Below, piece by piece: positions 15,823 to 25,115 of a DNA stretch of 64,000 bases. The first letter of the stretch is position 1. Every line of letters begins with the position of its first letter. Under the pieces are notes generated by a model. It saw only the letters and a list, made by a program, of their open reading frames with translations. It ran no database searches and was not told the origin of the DNA. The translations under genes were made by a program, and so were the position numbers. This stretch comes from Streptomyces sp. NBC_01429 (GTDB lineage Bacteria > Actinomycetota > Actinomycetes > Streptomycetales > Streptomycetaceae), in NCBI RefSeq assembly GCF_036231945.1, contig NZ_CP109599.1, positions 3,814,501-3,878,500 on the forward strand. Reading direction: 5' to 3'.

Positions 15823-16171
15823 CAGCTCGGCGAGCAGGATCCGGTGCGGCTGGTCGAAGACTCCTGCCTCCTGCCACCGGTCCAGTCGGCGCCAGCACGT
15901 CTGCCCCGAGCCGAAGCCCAGCTCCAGCGGCAGGTGTTGCCGGGCTATGTCGTTGTAGAGGACGAACAGGATGCCCTGCAGACAGAGCCGGTCCGACACC
16001 GGCCGAGGCCCTGGAGACCGGTCCGGCCAAGGCGGCAGCAACGGCTCGATCAGCGCCCACACGTCGTCGTCCACGATCCACGGCCGAGTGCTCACGCCAT
16101 CACGAACGGCCGAATCCTCACACTGGTCACGGCCAACCAGCACACTTCAACAAGATCGTGTTACGAGCTCT
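15822..16171 (-). pseudogene. IS5-type transposase fragment with one IS end
   Basis: The first 95 or so codons of an IS5-family transposase starting near GTG 16096 (WIVDDDVWALIEPLLPPWP, then RWQEAGVFDQPH), including the HTH-like DUF4096 region, after which the frame is lost at the integrase junction. The left IS end, with the GAGCTCGTAACACGATC-type terminal sequence, reaches to about 16171. The DDE catalytic part is absent, so this is an IS remnant left by deletion. Confidence 0.75.
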
Positions 16172-17306
16172 TAGGCCGGTTCTTCCGGGCCGTCACCCAT
16201 GCGGCGAAGTCCTCGACGCCGCCGATGAGCCCCTCGAACCGGAAGGAGTGGAAGAGGTCGAAAGCGTGGTGGGCACCCGGTAGTTCGATGTACACGACCG
16301 GCGAGGTGGAGACCGATCCCAGAGCGGTGACAAGAGCCCTGGGGTTCTCCGTGTCCACCAGCTCGTCCAGGTCCCCGTGCGCGATGAGGAATGGTGGTGC
16401 ATCCGCCCGGACGAGGTTCACCGGCGAGGTCGCTGGGTCGCCGTCGAAGTACTCCGCGAGAAAACCGTTGAGCACGACGGCGGCGGTCACGGAGGTGTCC
16501 GCCTCCTCGAACCCGGGCTGGTAGGCCGGTTCATTGGGGGTGAGTGCTGCCTGAGCCGCCATGTGCCCACCCGCGGAACTCCCCGCCACGAACACGGCCG
16601 CCGCAGGCGCCGCGCCGTACTCCGCTGCGTGTTCGCGCGCCCACGAGATGACCTTCTTCGCGTCGATCAGATGGGCGGGATGCGGGAAGTCGGGGCGCAG
16701 CCGGTAATTGGCGCTGATGCAGACCCAGCCCTGGCTGGCGAGCCGGTAGAGCAGGGGCAGCGACTGAGTGCTCTTCCGACCCTGGTCGTAGTGGCCACCA
16801 TGGAAGTGGATCATTACGGAGCCGCCCTGGGGGCGTGAGCGGCCGTGGTAGACGTCGAGGAGGTTGCGACGGCCCGCGTCCCCGTAGCTGAGGTTGCTCA
16901 CCCGCTTGACGTCACGGCGGCGGCGAAAGACGGGCATGAGCAGGATGCGTGCCAGCGGCGGCCGGCGGTGCGTCCCCGTCCCGGCGCCGAGCGCGTCGTC
17001 CAAGGCGACACGCACCACGGACGCCGCCCGCATTCCGCGCAGGGTGACCACCACAAGCCCGGCAGCCGCGGCCCCTGCCACCCCGACGTTCACCCAGTCG
17101 GAGGTCGTGGTGATGTCGCCCTCAGAGAGGGCCAGTGCCGTCGAGGCCACCAACGCGTAGAGAGCGACGTGCGGAATCTCGTTGAAGACCAGGCCGAGCC
17201 GGTAGCTGAAGTAGAAGAGCGGTTTCGGCCCGCGTATGCGAGCCAGACAGAACACCACGATCAGTACGGCCAACACCACGGTCACCAGATAGCCCACAGC
17301 CACCAC
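16161..17306 (-). CDS. Membrane-anchored alpha/beta hydrolase (HSL-like esterase)
   Basis: About 381 residues from GTG 17306 (GGGG four bases upstream; the protein then starts with a hydrophobic helix). Two to three transmembrane segments occupy residues 1-110. The hydrolase domain shows the HSL-family oxyanion HGG (IHFHGGHY), nucleophile elbow GSSAGG, acid in HGDLDE and histidine in HHAFD, so the catalytic triad is complete. The stop codon and last residues (KSS) lie inside the end of the IS5-type remnant, meaning the native C-terminus was trimmed. Substrate unknown; likely an acyl ester at the membrane. Confidence 0.75.
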   Translation of the reverse strand: MVAVGYLVTVVLAVLIVVFCLARIRGPKPLFYFSYRLGLVFNEIPHVALYALVASTALALSEGDITTTSDWVNVGVAGAAAAGLVVVTLRGMRAASVVRVALDDALGAGTGTHRRPPLARILLMPVFRRRRDVKRVSNLSYGDAGRRNLLDVYHGRSRPQGGSVMIHFHGGHYDQGRKSTQSLPLLYRLASQGWVCISANYRLRPDFPHPAHLIDAKKVISWAREHAAEYGAAPAAAVFVAGSSAGGHMAAQAALTPNEPAYQPGFEEADTSVTAAVVLNGFLAEYFDGDPATSPVNLVRADAPPFLIAHGDLDELVDTENPRALVTALGSVSTSPVVYIELPGAHHAFDLFHSFRFEGLIGGVEDFAAWVTARKNRPKSS

Positions 17307-17399
17307 ATCACCCCGTTCGACACTCGACCTGACAAACCCCTTCTGTGGTATCACGGCTGGAGGGACGAAGGAGGGTGAAGTGCACGCTGCGGAGGTGTA

Positions 17400-18192
17400 C
17401 TTGAGGTAGCTGCCCACCCCAGCCGTCGTAGGTGACGAGGTCGAACGGGTCGCCACCGGACGAGCCCCGGACCCGCAGCCTGCCGATCAGTCCGGCCGGT
17501 CCCGCGAAGGCGTTCGTCGCCTCGACCGCGATCACGTCGCGGCCGGGCCGCAGGTCGGCCGAGACGTCGATGAGGGCCGCCGTGCTCCAGGAGTCGCTCA
17601 CGTTCGGCGAGCGGGCGATCTCCTTCCCGTTGAGGTGGAGCGTGAAGCTGTCGTCGGCGGTCAGCTCGAACTGGGCGGCGGTGAACGGTTCGTCGGCGGG
17701 CAGGTCGAACGCCCGCCGGAAGTAACGGGTCCCGGCGGGTGCCGTGTCCGCGGGCCCGCCGAGCGCCGTCCCAGACCCGTACCCAGACCCGTCCCCGTAC
17801 CCGTACCCGTACCCGCCAGAAGTAGCGCGCACGCGAACACAGGCCGGGGCCCGCGTAGTCGATGTCGAAGGACCGCGAGGAGCGCACCCTGCCGCTGTCC
17901 CACACATCCGGCCGTCCATTGCGCGCCGTGGACACCTCGATCTCGTACGCCGACTGCCTGCCGCCGCGCGTGCGGCTGCTCAGGGACCAGCCGAACCGCG
18001 GCCTGGCCTCGTCGACGCCCAGCGGGTCGCCTGATGCTCGACCGTCAGACCGTCCACCTGACCGCCGCCGGCCCGAGCGGCCCCGGCGTCTCCATTGGCT
18101 CCGGCGGCCCCGTTGGCTCCGTTATCCGCTCCGGCGGGCGCTGTCCCCAGCATCAGCAGAGTCAGCGCCGCCGTCATCACGCGCAGGATCAC
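17400..18192 (-). pseudogene. Alpha-L-rhamnosidase (GH78) N-terminal remnant
   Basis: A start at GTG 18192 (GGAGGAG five bases upstream) gives a signal peptide (TLLMLGTAPAGA). The frame then breaks near 18030, continues as RPRFGWSLSSRTRGG and WDSGRVRSSRSFD in a second frame, degenerates into GGGTAC-type hexamer repeats (17765-17820), and resumes in a third frame as RYFRRAFDLPADEPF and TLHLNGKE, the Bac_rhamnosid_N domain. The catalytic (alpha/alpha)6 domain is gone. It is a secreted polysaccharide hydrolase remnant, clearly non-functional. Confidence 0.7.
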
Positions 18193-18314
18193 CGCGTCTC
18201 CTCCGCTTCGCCAAGACGTCTTCAGCCAGGGGCGCAGCTGATGCGTACGGGCAGGGGTGAGCCCGGTCGCGAGCGGCCCGGCACGGAGTCGCCTCCACAG
18301 GGCTACGGCCCACC

Positions 18315-20549
18315 TCAACGGGGCGGCCGAGAGGCGGAGTTGGTCAGGCGGTCCCGGAGCCGGTCGTGGCGGAACTGGTAGACCGCGCCGGTCTGGCGCA
18401 GCACGCCTCGCCGGTGGGCGTCCCGCAGGAAGGCGCTCACGGCCCAGGGCAGCCGCCCGGTCAGTGGCAGCCAGATGCGCGACAGAGTCACCCACTGGCC
18501 CCATGCCGTCAGACTGAGTCCGTAGGCGAGCGCGCCGCCCAGCCCTCCCACCATCCCGAACAGGGCCCAGTCGATGATCCTGAACTCCCCCAGCCAGTAA
18601 AGGATTCCGCCCGCGATCCCGGTGAAGAGCCCGAGCACGAGGAGCTGGAAGAGCACGGTCACACGGTTGGTGCGCAACAGGTCATGGGGGCCGACGGCGG
18701 TGTCGAGGTCGACGGGGGTCTCGACCGCGGCCGTGAGCGCGAACGCGAGGCCGACGGCGAGACCGTACGGGAGCCCGGCGCTGAGCCCTATTTCCGCTCC
18801 GTGGGCGAGCAGGGTCATGAGTCCGTACGTCGGCCATTCCGCCAGCCCGAGGACGAGCGTGTCCAGCAGCCAGGCCGAGAATCCGAAGCCGAACCCTCCC
18901 ACGAGTCCGATCGCCAGCCTGGGCACGACCTCCCCGCGCGTCTCCTTCGTACCGCCGCGGAGCCGCACCCGTACGCGCGACGGCTCCCGCGCCCCGTTCC
19001 GGTATCTGAGCCCGTACACGAGGCCGAAGGCCAGACCGGCCACGGACCCGAACGAGAACCCGTTCAGGAGCGCCTTGCCGAGTCCCGTCGCGACTCCGTA
19101 TCCCTGCTGCCAGAAGGCGAACCACATCACCAGCACGTCCACGAGCCCGAAGGCCAGTCCGGCCACGAGCCCGATCACGCACATGCGCGACGAGCGGCGC
19201 ATCGCGCCGCCCAGCTGCCACCAGGCGAGGTCGCGGGTGCCGAGCCGGTCCAGGTGCCGGGCGAGGTGGCCGAGCCAGTGCGGGACACGTTCGCGGTGCG
19301 CGAGAGGCCGGTCGCGGTAGACCGTGGGGATGAAGTCGTCCAGGAGATGCTCTTCGAGCGCCTCGGGAGTGCCGAAGCGATCGGTGTCGAGCAGCGCGGA
19401 CGGGTCGCGGTCCGGAGTGTCGCTGTAGATGGTGCGGGCGAGCCCGACCATCAACGGAGTCGACAGCACCGCGGCGAGACGGACGCTGGCCGGGTGCTGA
19501 GGCTGGTCGCGCAGGTGGCGCAGCACGGGATCCCACGCGGTGGCGGTGGGTGTCGCCTTGCGGGTGGTGCGCGGCAGGTAGTTGTCCAGGTCGGTCAGGG
19601 AGAGGTCGGTCAGCTCGACGGCCGCGGCGGAGGTCAGGGCCTTGGTGTCCCGCACGGCGGCGACGTACTCGGTGCGGCGGCTGGTCAGCAGCAGCGGCAT
19701 GTCCGTGTCGTTGAGCGCTTGCAGCGCGGGACGGTGCAGACCCTGGGCGATCTCGTCGAAGCCGTCCAGGACGGGGAGGATACGGTCGTTGTCGACCAGC
19801 ACGGCAGCCCGTGTCGACGCGCCGGGACCGCTCTCGGCCCAGCCGGGGAGGTCGCGTCTCTCGGCCAAGCGGGGGTAGTCACGCTCCAGTTGGCCGGTCA
19901 GCCATCGGCGCAGTGTCGTGGTGGTGGGGTTCCACGACACGAGGCTGAAGATCACCGGTACGGGGGCGGCGGGATCGGTCCGGGCCGCCAGCAGATCCAG
20001 GGCGAACCGTATGGTCAGGATCGTCTTGCCCGATCCCGCCCGGCCCAGCACCACCAGCCGCCGGGACGGGATCCGGCGATGGACCTCCACGATCTCGTCC
20101 AGCTGACCGGCCAGGGCCGGTGCGCGGGGGACGGCCCCGGCCGGCGAACGGCAGATGTTGGACCAGTGGTCCATGACGTCGTCGGGCGCCGCTCGCCAGC
20201 GGACCGGCAGCGGGATGTCCCGGATCTTCCGCTGCTCCTCCTCCGCCCGCCACTGCGTGCGGAGCGACTTCGCGAGCAGGTCCGCGTCATGGTCGAGCGG
20301 TCTCTCGGGCTCGGCACGCCCGCGCGGAGGGTCGCCGATGGTCACTGGCCCGTTGATGGTGTGGGCCTGGATCAGCGGGCCGTGCACGGTGGTCTCGCTG
20401 ACCGCGTTGCGCGTCTCGCTGACCGCGTTGTCCGTGTTGCGCGTGGGGCCCTGGTGGTTGTGCGCCGGGCTGTGGTGGCCGGGCGTGGGGCCTCGGTGGT
20501 CGGGCGTGGGGCCCTGGTGGTCAGGCATGGGGCCCTGGTCGTTGTGCAT
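18315..20549 (-). CDS. NACHT-type NTPase with C-terminal membrane domain and His/Pro-rich N-terminus
   Basis: 744 residues. Residues 1-40 are a degenerate H-x-G-P-T-P repeat. Residues 55-69 (VHGPLIQAHTINGPV) form a short beta motif also found in the STAND gene at 25404. Residues 160-330 hold the NACHT NTPase: Walker A GRAGSGKT at 169-176 and Walker B VLDGFDEIA. From about 455 there are about eight Gly/Phe/Leu-rich transmembrane helices, then an AVYQFRHDRLRDRL helix near the end. NACHT proteins are signal-transducing switches, many of them antiviral in bacteria. The N-terminal motif may recruit an effector by amyloid-like templating; this is inference. ATG 20549 follows GAGGG. Confidence 0.8.
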   Translation of the reverse strand: MHNDQGPMPDHQGPTPDHRGPTPGHHSPAHNHQGPTRNTDNAVSETRNAVSETTVHGPLIQAHTINGPVTIGDPPRGRAEPERPLDHDADLLAKSLRTQWRAEEEQRKIRDIPLPVRWRAAPDDVMDHWSNICRSPAGAVPRAPALAGQLDEIVEVHRRIPSRRLVVLGRAGSGKTILTIRFALDLLAARTDPAAPVPVIFSLVSWNPTTTTLRRWLTGQLERDYPRLAERRDLPGWAESGPGASTRAAVLVDNDRILPVLDGFDEIAQGLHRPALQALNDTDMPLLLTSRRTEYVAAVRDTKALTSAAAVELTDLSLTDLDNYLPRTTRKATPTATAWDPVLRHLRDQPQHPASVRLAAVLSTPLMVGLARTIYSDTPDRDPSALLDTDRFGTPEALEEHLLDDFIPTVYRDRPLAHRERVPHWLGHLARHLDRLGTRDLAWWQLGGAMRRSSRMCVIGLVAGLAFGLVDVLVMWFAFWQQGYGVATGLGKALLNGFSFGSVAGLAFGLVYGLRYRNGAREPSRVRVRLRGGTKETRGEVVPRLAIGLVGGFGFGFSAWLLDTLVLGLAEWPTYGLMTLLAHGAEIGLSAGLPYGLAVGLAFALTAAVETPVDLDTAVGPHDLLRTNRVTVLFQLLVLGLFTGIAGGILYWLGEFRIIDWALFGMVGGLGGALAYGLSLTAWGQWVTLSRIWLPLTGRLPWAVSAFLRDAHRRGVLRQTGAVYQFRHDRLRDRLTNSASRPPR

Positions 20550-20599
20550 CAGACCCTCGTGATGGTGCGGCGGACTCCGCTGACGACAACCGCCGTTGC

Positions 20600-20690
20600 C
20601 GGCTCAATGGCCGTAGCCATGGCCGCGGCCGTACCCGTACCCGTAGCCACGGCCACGGCCACGGCCACGGCCGTCGAGCGGCGCCGGTTC
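20600..20690. repeat. GGCCAC/GTACCC hexamer-rich spacer
   Basis: The spacer between the NACHT gene start and the esterase stop consists largely of degenerate GGCCAC and CCCGTA hexamers. Similar hexamers occur inside the rhamnosidase remnant at 17765-17820. Confidence 0.6.
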
Positions 20691-20704
20691 CTCTGCCGCG
20701 AGGG

Positions 20705-21904
20705 TCACGAGCGGGTGAGGCGCTTCGCGATCAGCTTCACGAAGTCGTTCATGTCGGCCTGTAGGCAGGGCTCCTGGGCGTGTTTGCCCGTGCAGCCCTC
20801 GGCCCACGTGCTGCCGTCACCGTAGTCGGCGAAGCGGTACGGGATGCCTGCCTTCGCCAGGTTGGCCGCGGTCGTCACGGCGGTCCCCCTGGCTCCCTTC
20901 TCGAACACGGCCTGGATCGGATTGTCCGTCAGGTCGCCCCCGTCGCCGCTGTACATCGCGATGCCCATGCCGCGCAGCGCGCCGACGTTCTGGGCGGGGC
21001 TCCTCTCGTTCCAGACCTGGTCGAGGGGCCATACCGGCGGCCCGAAGATCGCGTCGGGCTCGACCAGCGGCGTACCGGAGTCCGGCAGGAACCCGCTGCC
21101 GACCACGGCGGCGCGCTGCGCCGGATCCTGGAGGTCGAGGCCGCCGGAGAAGCTGCCCACGTAGCTGAACAGGTCCGGCCGGGCCTCGGCGTAACGGAAC
21201 GCGCCGAAGCCGCCCATCGAGTGGCCGGCGATGGCCCGGCCCTCCTTGGCGGGGACGGTCTTCAGGTTGGCGTCGATGAACGGGATCACCTGGTCGAGGT
21301 GGAAGGTCTCCCAGTTCTGGCGGCCTCGCGAGCCGGGATTCACCCAGTTCGTGTACCAGCCGTGGCCGCCGCCGTTCGGCGTGACGGTGATCAGCGGTAC
21401 GCCGTCGGTCGCCCGCTCGGGGATGGTCTGGTTCCAGGTCGCGTTCGGCAGGTCCCCGCGACCATGGAGGTTGTAGAGCACCGGGTAGCGGGAGTCGGCG
21501 GCGCCGTCGTACCCGGCCGGCAGGGTGACCATGACGACGTGCTCGCCCGGGACCTGGTCCCGCATCGCGTCGTAGACCGGGACCTCGGCGGACTTCACGG
21601 TGAAGACGAAGGTGCGTCCTTTGTCGTCCGCCCAGTTCGGCTGGCTGACGACGGTGAGGCCGAAGCCGTCCGCGAAACGCGGCGGCTCGGGCGCGGGCGC
21701 AGACGCGAGCGCTGGCCCGGCATGAGCAGCGGGAGCGGCGGGCGCGGTTTGTGCGGCTTGCGCGGTGGGCGCGGCTTGCGCGGTGGGCGCGGCATCAGCG
21801 GCTTGCGCGGCGGGCGCGGCCAGTCCGAATGTTCCGAGCAGGGCGGCAGGGCCGACGAGCGCGGCGGCCCTGCCGCGTAACGCGGCCTTGGAAAGGATCT
21901 TCAT
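20705..21904 (-). CDS. Secreted esterase (antigen 85/esterase D-like)
   Basis: 399 residues from ATG 21904 (GGGGGAAG four bases upstream). A signal peptide (about 1-37) is followed by an Ala/Pro/Thr low-complexity linker built from AQAAPT repeats (about 38-65). The alpha/beta-hydrolase domain has YPVLYNLHGRGD, nucleophile GHSMGG and a C-terminal cysteine pair (EGCTGKHAQEPC). The fold matches esterase D/mycolyltransferase-like enzymes of actinobacteria and should act outside the cell on acyl or feruloyl esters. The catalytic acid and histidine cannot be assigned with certainty. Confidence 0.8.
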   Translation of the reverse strand: MKILSKAALRGRAAALVGPAALLGTFGLAAPAAQAADAAPTAQAAPTAQAAQTAPAAPAAHAGPALASAPAPEPPRFADGFGLTVVSQPNWADDKGRTFVFTVKSAEVPVYDAMRDQVPGEHVVMVTLPAGYDGAADSRYPVLYNLHGRGDLPNATWNQTIPERATDGVPLITVTPNGGGHGWYTNWVNPGSRGRQNWETFHLDQVIPFIDANLKTVPAKEGRAIAGHSMGGFGAFRYAEARPDLFSYVGSFSGGLDLQDPAQRAAVVGSGFLPDSGTPLVEPDAIFGPPVWPLDQVWNERSPAQNVGALRGMGIAMYSGDGGDLTDNPIQAVFEKGARGTAVTTAANLAKAGIPYRFADYGDGSTWAEGCTGKHAQEPCLQADMNDFVKLIAKRLTRS

Positions 21905-22061
21905 GCAACTTCCCCCGATGTCGCTTGTGTTCGACTTCCGACCCGCATTGGTCCGATCGAACGAGTACGGCCCCGCGCGCCCACACCGGTTGCGCGGTGC
22001 GACATCACTCGGTTCCGCGGTGCCGGCCAGTCCTGATCTCCGATGGTGAAGCGACCGGTTT

Positions 22062-22076
22062 CGTGTTGTCAACACG
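22062..22076. promoter_or_regulatory. Palindromic candidate operator upstream of esterase
   Basis: CGTGTT-GTC-AACACG, a perfect 6-bp inverted repeat in the 318-base gap between the esterase start and the enoyl-CoA hydratase stop. It contains TTGACA on the esterase coding strand and could overlap a -35 element. Nothing else clear is seen in this gap. Confidence 0.35.
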
Positions 22077-22222
22077 TATATGTAAGGAGGGAGTTGAGGC
22101 ATGGTGAGGGTGTGGTGCGGCTGGCCGGCGGGGCGGGTCCTCCGCCCGAGCCGCGCGGGACACAAGCAGCAGATCAGCGACGAGAAGTTCCGTCCCGTAC
22201 GCCTCGATGAAGGCGGCGGTGC

Positions 22223-23056
22223 CTACTCTGCCAGTCCCCGGAGCAGGCCCTCCAGGTCGCGCTCGCCGTCGCGGGTCTGGGCTCCGTGGGCCAGTCCGCC
22301 GCGGATCAGGCGCTCGGCCGCGGGGCGGACGATCTGGCCCGCCCAGGCGTCGTGCTCCCGCAGGAGGCCCTCGGCCAGGTCCGCGGGGACGATGGCGCGC
22401 TTGGCCGCCGCGATCACGCCCTCGGGCAGGGCGGCGATGTCGCGGGCGAGGCGGTCGACGACGTCGTCGAGTTCGTCGGCGGGGACGGCCCGGTTGATCC
22501 AGCCGTAGCGCTCCGCGGTCTCGGCGTCGTACAGGTCGGCACTCAGCACCGCCTCCAGCGCGCGATGGCGGCCGATCCTCCCTGCGAGGTACTGCGTGCC
22601 CCCTCCACCGGGGACGATGCCCATGAGCGCTTCGATCTGGCCGATCCCGGCGCGGCCGATCGCGGCGAACGTCATGTCCGCGGCCGCCACGAACTCCGCC
22701 CCTCCGCCGCGCGCCGTCCCGGCGAGCTTGACGATGGTCACCTGGGGCTGGTGCCGGAGCAGCTCCCCCAGGGCCTGGAAGACGTTGACGCCGTCCGGCA
22801 GGTCGGCCGCGAACGCGTCGAAGGCGTCCGGCGCGTCGACGAGCGACATGTCGACGTGGGCGATGAAGAACTCCGGGTCGGCGCTGTCGAACACGATCAC
22901 CCGGACCGAGTCGTCGTCCCGCAGCGCGGTCAGCAGGTGCCGGAGGTCGGCCATCAGCGCGACGTCCAGGACGTTGACGGGCGGGTTGTCGAGGGTGACG
23001 CGGGCGATGCCGGACTCGCGGCTCACCCGCAGGGTCGCGTAGGCGTCGTGGTTCAT
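22223..23056 (-). CDS. Enoyl-CoA hydratase/isomerase family protein
   Basis: 277 residues from ATG 23056 (GGAG six bases upstream). It has a crotonase fold with the oxyanion-hole glycine region GTARGGGAEFVAAADM and the second signature GIVPGGGGTQYL. The glutamate expected after IEALMGIVPG is not where classical hydratases have it, so the reaction could be hydration, isomerisation or decarboxylation. It diverges from the HxlR regulator at 23179 with a 122-base shared promoter region, which suggests that regulator controls it. Confidence 0.8.
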   Translation of the reverse strand: MNHDAYATLRVSRESGIARVTLDNPPVNVLDVALMADLRHLLTALRDDDSVRVIVFDSADPEFFIAHVDMSLVDAPDAFDAFAADLPDGVNVFQALGELLRHQPQVTIVKLAGTARGGGAEFVAAADMTFAAIGRAGIGQIEALMGIVPGGGGTQYLAGRIGRHRALEAVLSADLYDAETAERYGWINRAVPADELDDVVDRLARDIAALPEGVIAAAKRAIVPADLAEGLLREHDAWAGQIVRPAAERLIRGGLAHGAQTRDGERDLEGLLRGLAE

Positions 23057-23178
23057 GAAGATCTCCGATCCGTACCCGATACGCACCTAGGTTCCCGATG
23101 CATACTTACAGTGCGACGGTGGGCGACCGGCGTCAAGAACGCACTTTGGGCATCGCAAGGATCGCGGAGGATACCGAC

Positions 23179-23676
23179 ATGACCGCTTCTGAAACCCGCG
23201 CCGGCGCTGACACCGGCGTCGAGCCAACCTCCCAGGCAAACGTCGGGACAAACGCCCAGGCAAACGCCCAGGCAAACGTCGGGACAAGCGCCGGGACAAG
23301 CGCCGGGACAAGCGCCGGCACCGTCGTCGTCTACCGGTCCGACTGCCCCAGCCGCCCGATCCTCGACCAGATCGCCGACAAGTGGTCGATGATGGTGATG
23401 GCGGTCCTCGACGAGCCCCGCCGCTTCAACGAGCTCAAGCGTCGCCTGGAGGGCGTGACCCAGCGGGTCCTGACCCAGACCCTGCGCCGTCTGGAGCGCA
23501 ACGGGATGATCGTGCGCCGTGTGCTGCCCACCTCGCCGGTCGGTGTCGAGTACTCCCTCACCCCCCTCGGCGATTCCCTGCGCGAACCGTTCGGCCGGCT
23601 GTACGACTGGACGGTCGACAACGCGGACGAGATCCGCGCGCGCCAGAACGACTACGACCTACGCGTACGGAGCTGA
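23179..23676 (+). CDS. HxlR-family transcriptional regulator with repetitive N-terminus
   Basis: 165 residues from ATG 23179 (GGAGG eight bases upstream). The DNA-binding domain begins CPSRPILDQIADKWS and continues with the HTH (RFNELKRRLEGVTQRVLTQT) and wing (GMIVRRVL, VEYSLTPLG). The CP near its start is the conserved cysteine of redox- or aldehyde-sensing HxlR proteins. Before it lie about 50 residues made of tandem NAQA and GTSA repeats, encoded by 12-bp direct repeats at 23240-23310, which is unusual for this family. It is likely an autoregulator and controls the divergent enoyl-CoA hydratase gene. Confidence 0.85.
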   Translation: MTASETRAGADTGVEPTSQANVGTNAQANAQANVGTSAGTSAGTSAGTVVVYRSDCPSRPILDQIADKWSMMVMAVLDEPRRFNELKRRLEGVTQRVLTQTLRRLERNGMIVRRVLPTSPVGVEYSLTPLGDSLREPFGRLYDWTVDNADEIRARQNDYDLRVRS

Positions 23677-23828
23677 GCGGACGCCCTCCCCCGCCACCCT
23701 CCCCTGTCGTGCACAGCAAGGTTTCGTCAAGGGTCGGCCAAGGCTTCCGCGCCGCCCCCCGGGTACTCCGTCGCTCAGGCGATCCGAGGGGGATCCGCCA
23801 CAGCTCAAGGTCTGCGGGGGAACGACGC

Positions 23829-25115
23829 ATGTCCGTGAAGCACATCGAGCGAAGGCGCACAACAGAAGAGTCCGGCGACGGACAGTGGAGCACACTGTCC
23901 GGCCGCAAGAAGGTGCTCGTCCTGGTCCACACCGAGGTGTACGGCAAGCGCCTGCAAGACGTACTGCCGCTGCTGGAGTCCGACCTGCGGGTCGAGGTGG
24001 TGTTCACCATCGCGCCCCACGCGTTCAACGAGGGCGCCGCCCGGTTCCTGCGCGACCTGGGGGCGACGGTGCTGCCCTGGCAGGAGGCGGTGCGAACGGA
24101 GTTCGACCTGGCGCTCACCGCCGGCTCACGGGGCATGGAGCAGGTGCGGGCGCCGATCGTCCGGATTTCCCACGGGGCGGGCCACATGTCGCTGGAACGG
24201 GTGCCGGGCGACGGGACCGGCGGGACCGGCTGGGCAGGCGCGACAGGGGCCAGTGGGACAGCAGTCGGCCGTGTGCGCGGGCCCGGGGGCATCACCGGCC
24301 CTGGGTATCTGACATGGAACGGTGCGGTGGTTCCGCGAGCCGTCGCGCTTCCGCACAGCGACGATCTGCGCGCCCTGAAACGCTGGTGCCCGGAGGCGCT
24401 GCCGGTCGCCGAGGTCGTCGGCGATCCCTCCTACGACAGGATCGCGGCGAGCCTGCCGTTACGGGAGCGGTACCGCGCGGCGCTGGGGCTGCGCCTCGAC
24501 GAGCATCTGGTACTGGTGACCTCGACCTGGGGCCGGCGGTCGTCGTTCAACCGGCTGGACGCCCTGCTGCCCCGGCTGTTGACCGAACTGCCGGCCCGGC
24601 GCTACCGCAAGGCCCTCCTGGTGCACCCCAACGTCTGGTCGCAGCACGGCCACTGGCAGGTGCGGGCCTGGCTGGCGGACTGCCGACGGGCCGGCGTCAT
24701 CGTGCTCCCGCCGGACATGGACTGGCGGGCGCCGCTCGTCGCCGCCGACTCGGTCATCGGAGACTATGGTTCCGTCACGCTCTACGCCACCATGACCGGC
24801 GCCGCGGTCCTGCTGGCCCGCTACCCGCACGGCGACGCCAACCCCGCCTCGCCCGGCGTCGCGATGGCGCTCGCCACACCGGCGCTCTGCCCCACCCGTT
24901 CGCTCGCCGAACAGCTCCGTTACGCGGCGGCGGAGTACCCAAGGCTGGAGTACGCCGCGATCTCGGCCAGAATCTCCTCCGAACCCGGCCGGTTCGGCTC
25001 CAACATGCGGCGGGTGATGTACCGGCTGCTCGGGCTGGGACAGCCCGCGTTCCCGCCGGCCACCGAAACCGTGCCCCTGCCCGCATCCCTGTTCGACGGC
25101 CAGGTGTCGGCGTGA
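23829..25115 (+). CDS. Glycosyltransferase-like (CDP-glycerol phosphotransferase-like) protein
   Basis: 428 residues from ATG 23829 (GGGGG upstream). A GT-B-like layout is visible: an N-terminal Rossmann half (KKVLVLVHTEVYGKRL, ISHGAGHMS) and a C-terminal half with VVGDPSYDRIA, LVTSTWGRRSS and GDYGSVTLYA, the last resembling the acceptor/donor-binding motif of CDP-glycerol glycerophosphotransferases (TagF type). There is a Gly/Thr-rich insertion around residues 128-155. No signal or membrane helix is seen. It is coupled to the next gene by a GTGA overlap. Streptomyces genomes hold uncharacterised homologues; the substrate is unknown. Confidence 0.6.
   Translation: MSVKHIERRRTTEESGDGQWSTLSGRKKVLVLVHTEVYGKRLQDVLPLLESDLRVEVVFTIAPHAFNEGAARFLRDLGATVLPWQEAVRTEFDLALTAGSRGMEQVRAPIVRISHGAGHMSLERVPGDGTGGTGWAGATGASGTAVGRVRGPGGITGPGYLTWNGAVVPRAVALPHSDDLRALKRWCPEALPVAEVVGDPSYDRIAASLPLRERYRAALGLRLDEHLVLVTSTWGRRSSFNRLDALLPRLLTELPARRYRKALLVHPNVWSQHGHWQVRAWLADCRRAGVIVLPPDMDWRAPLVAADSVIGDYGSVTLYATMTGAAVLLARYPHGDANPASPGVAMALATPALCPTRSLAEQLRYAAAEYPRLEYAAISARISSEPGRFGSNMRRVMYRLLGLGQPAFPPATETVPLPASLFDGQVSA

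Noticed and set aside
22101..22508. Plus-strand ORF with GGAGGG upstream, antisense to the enoyl-CoA hydratase gene
   Set aside because: The product is Arg/Ser/Pro-rich as expected for the antisense frame of a GC-rich gene, and the hydratase frame is clearly real.
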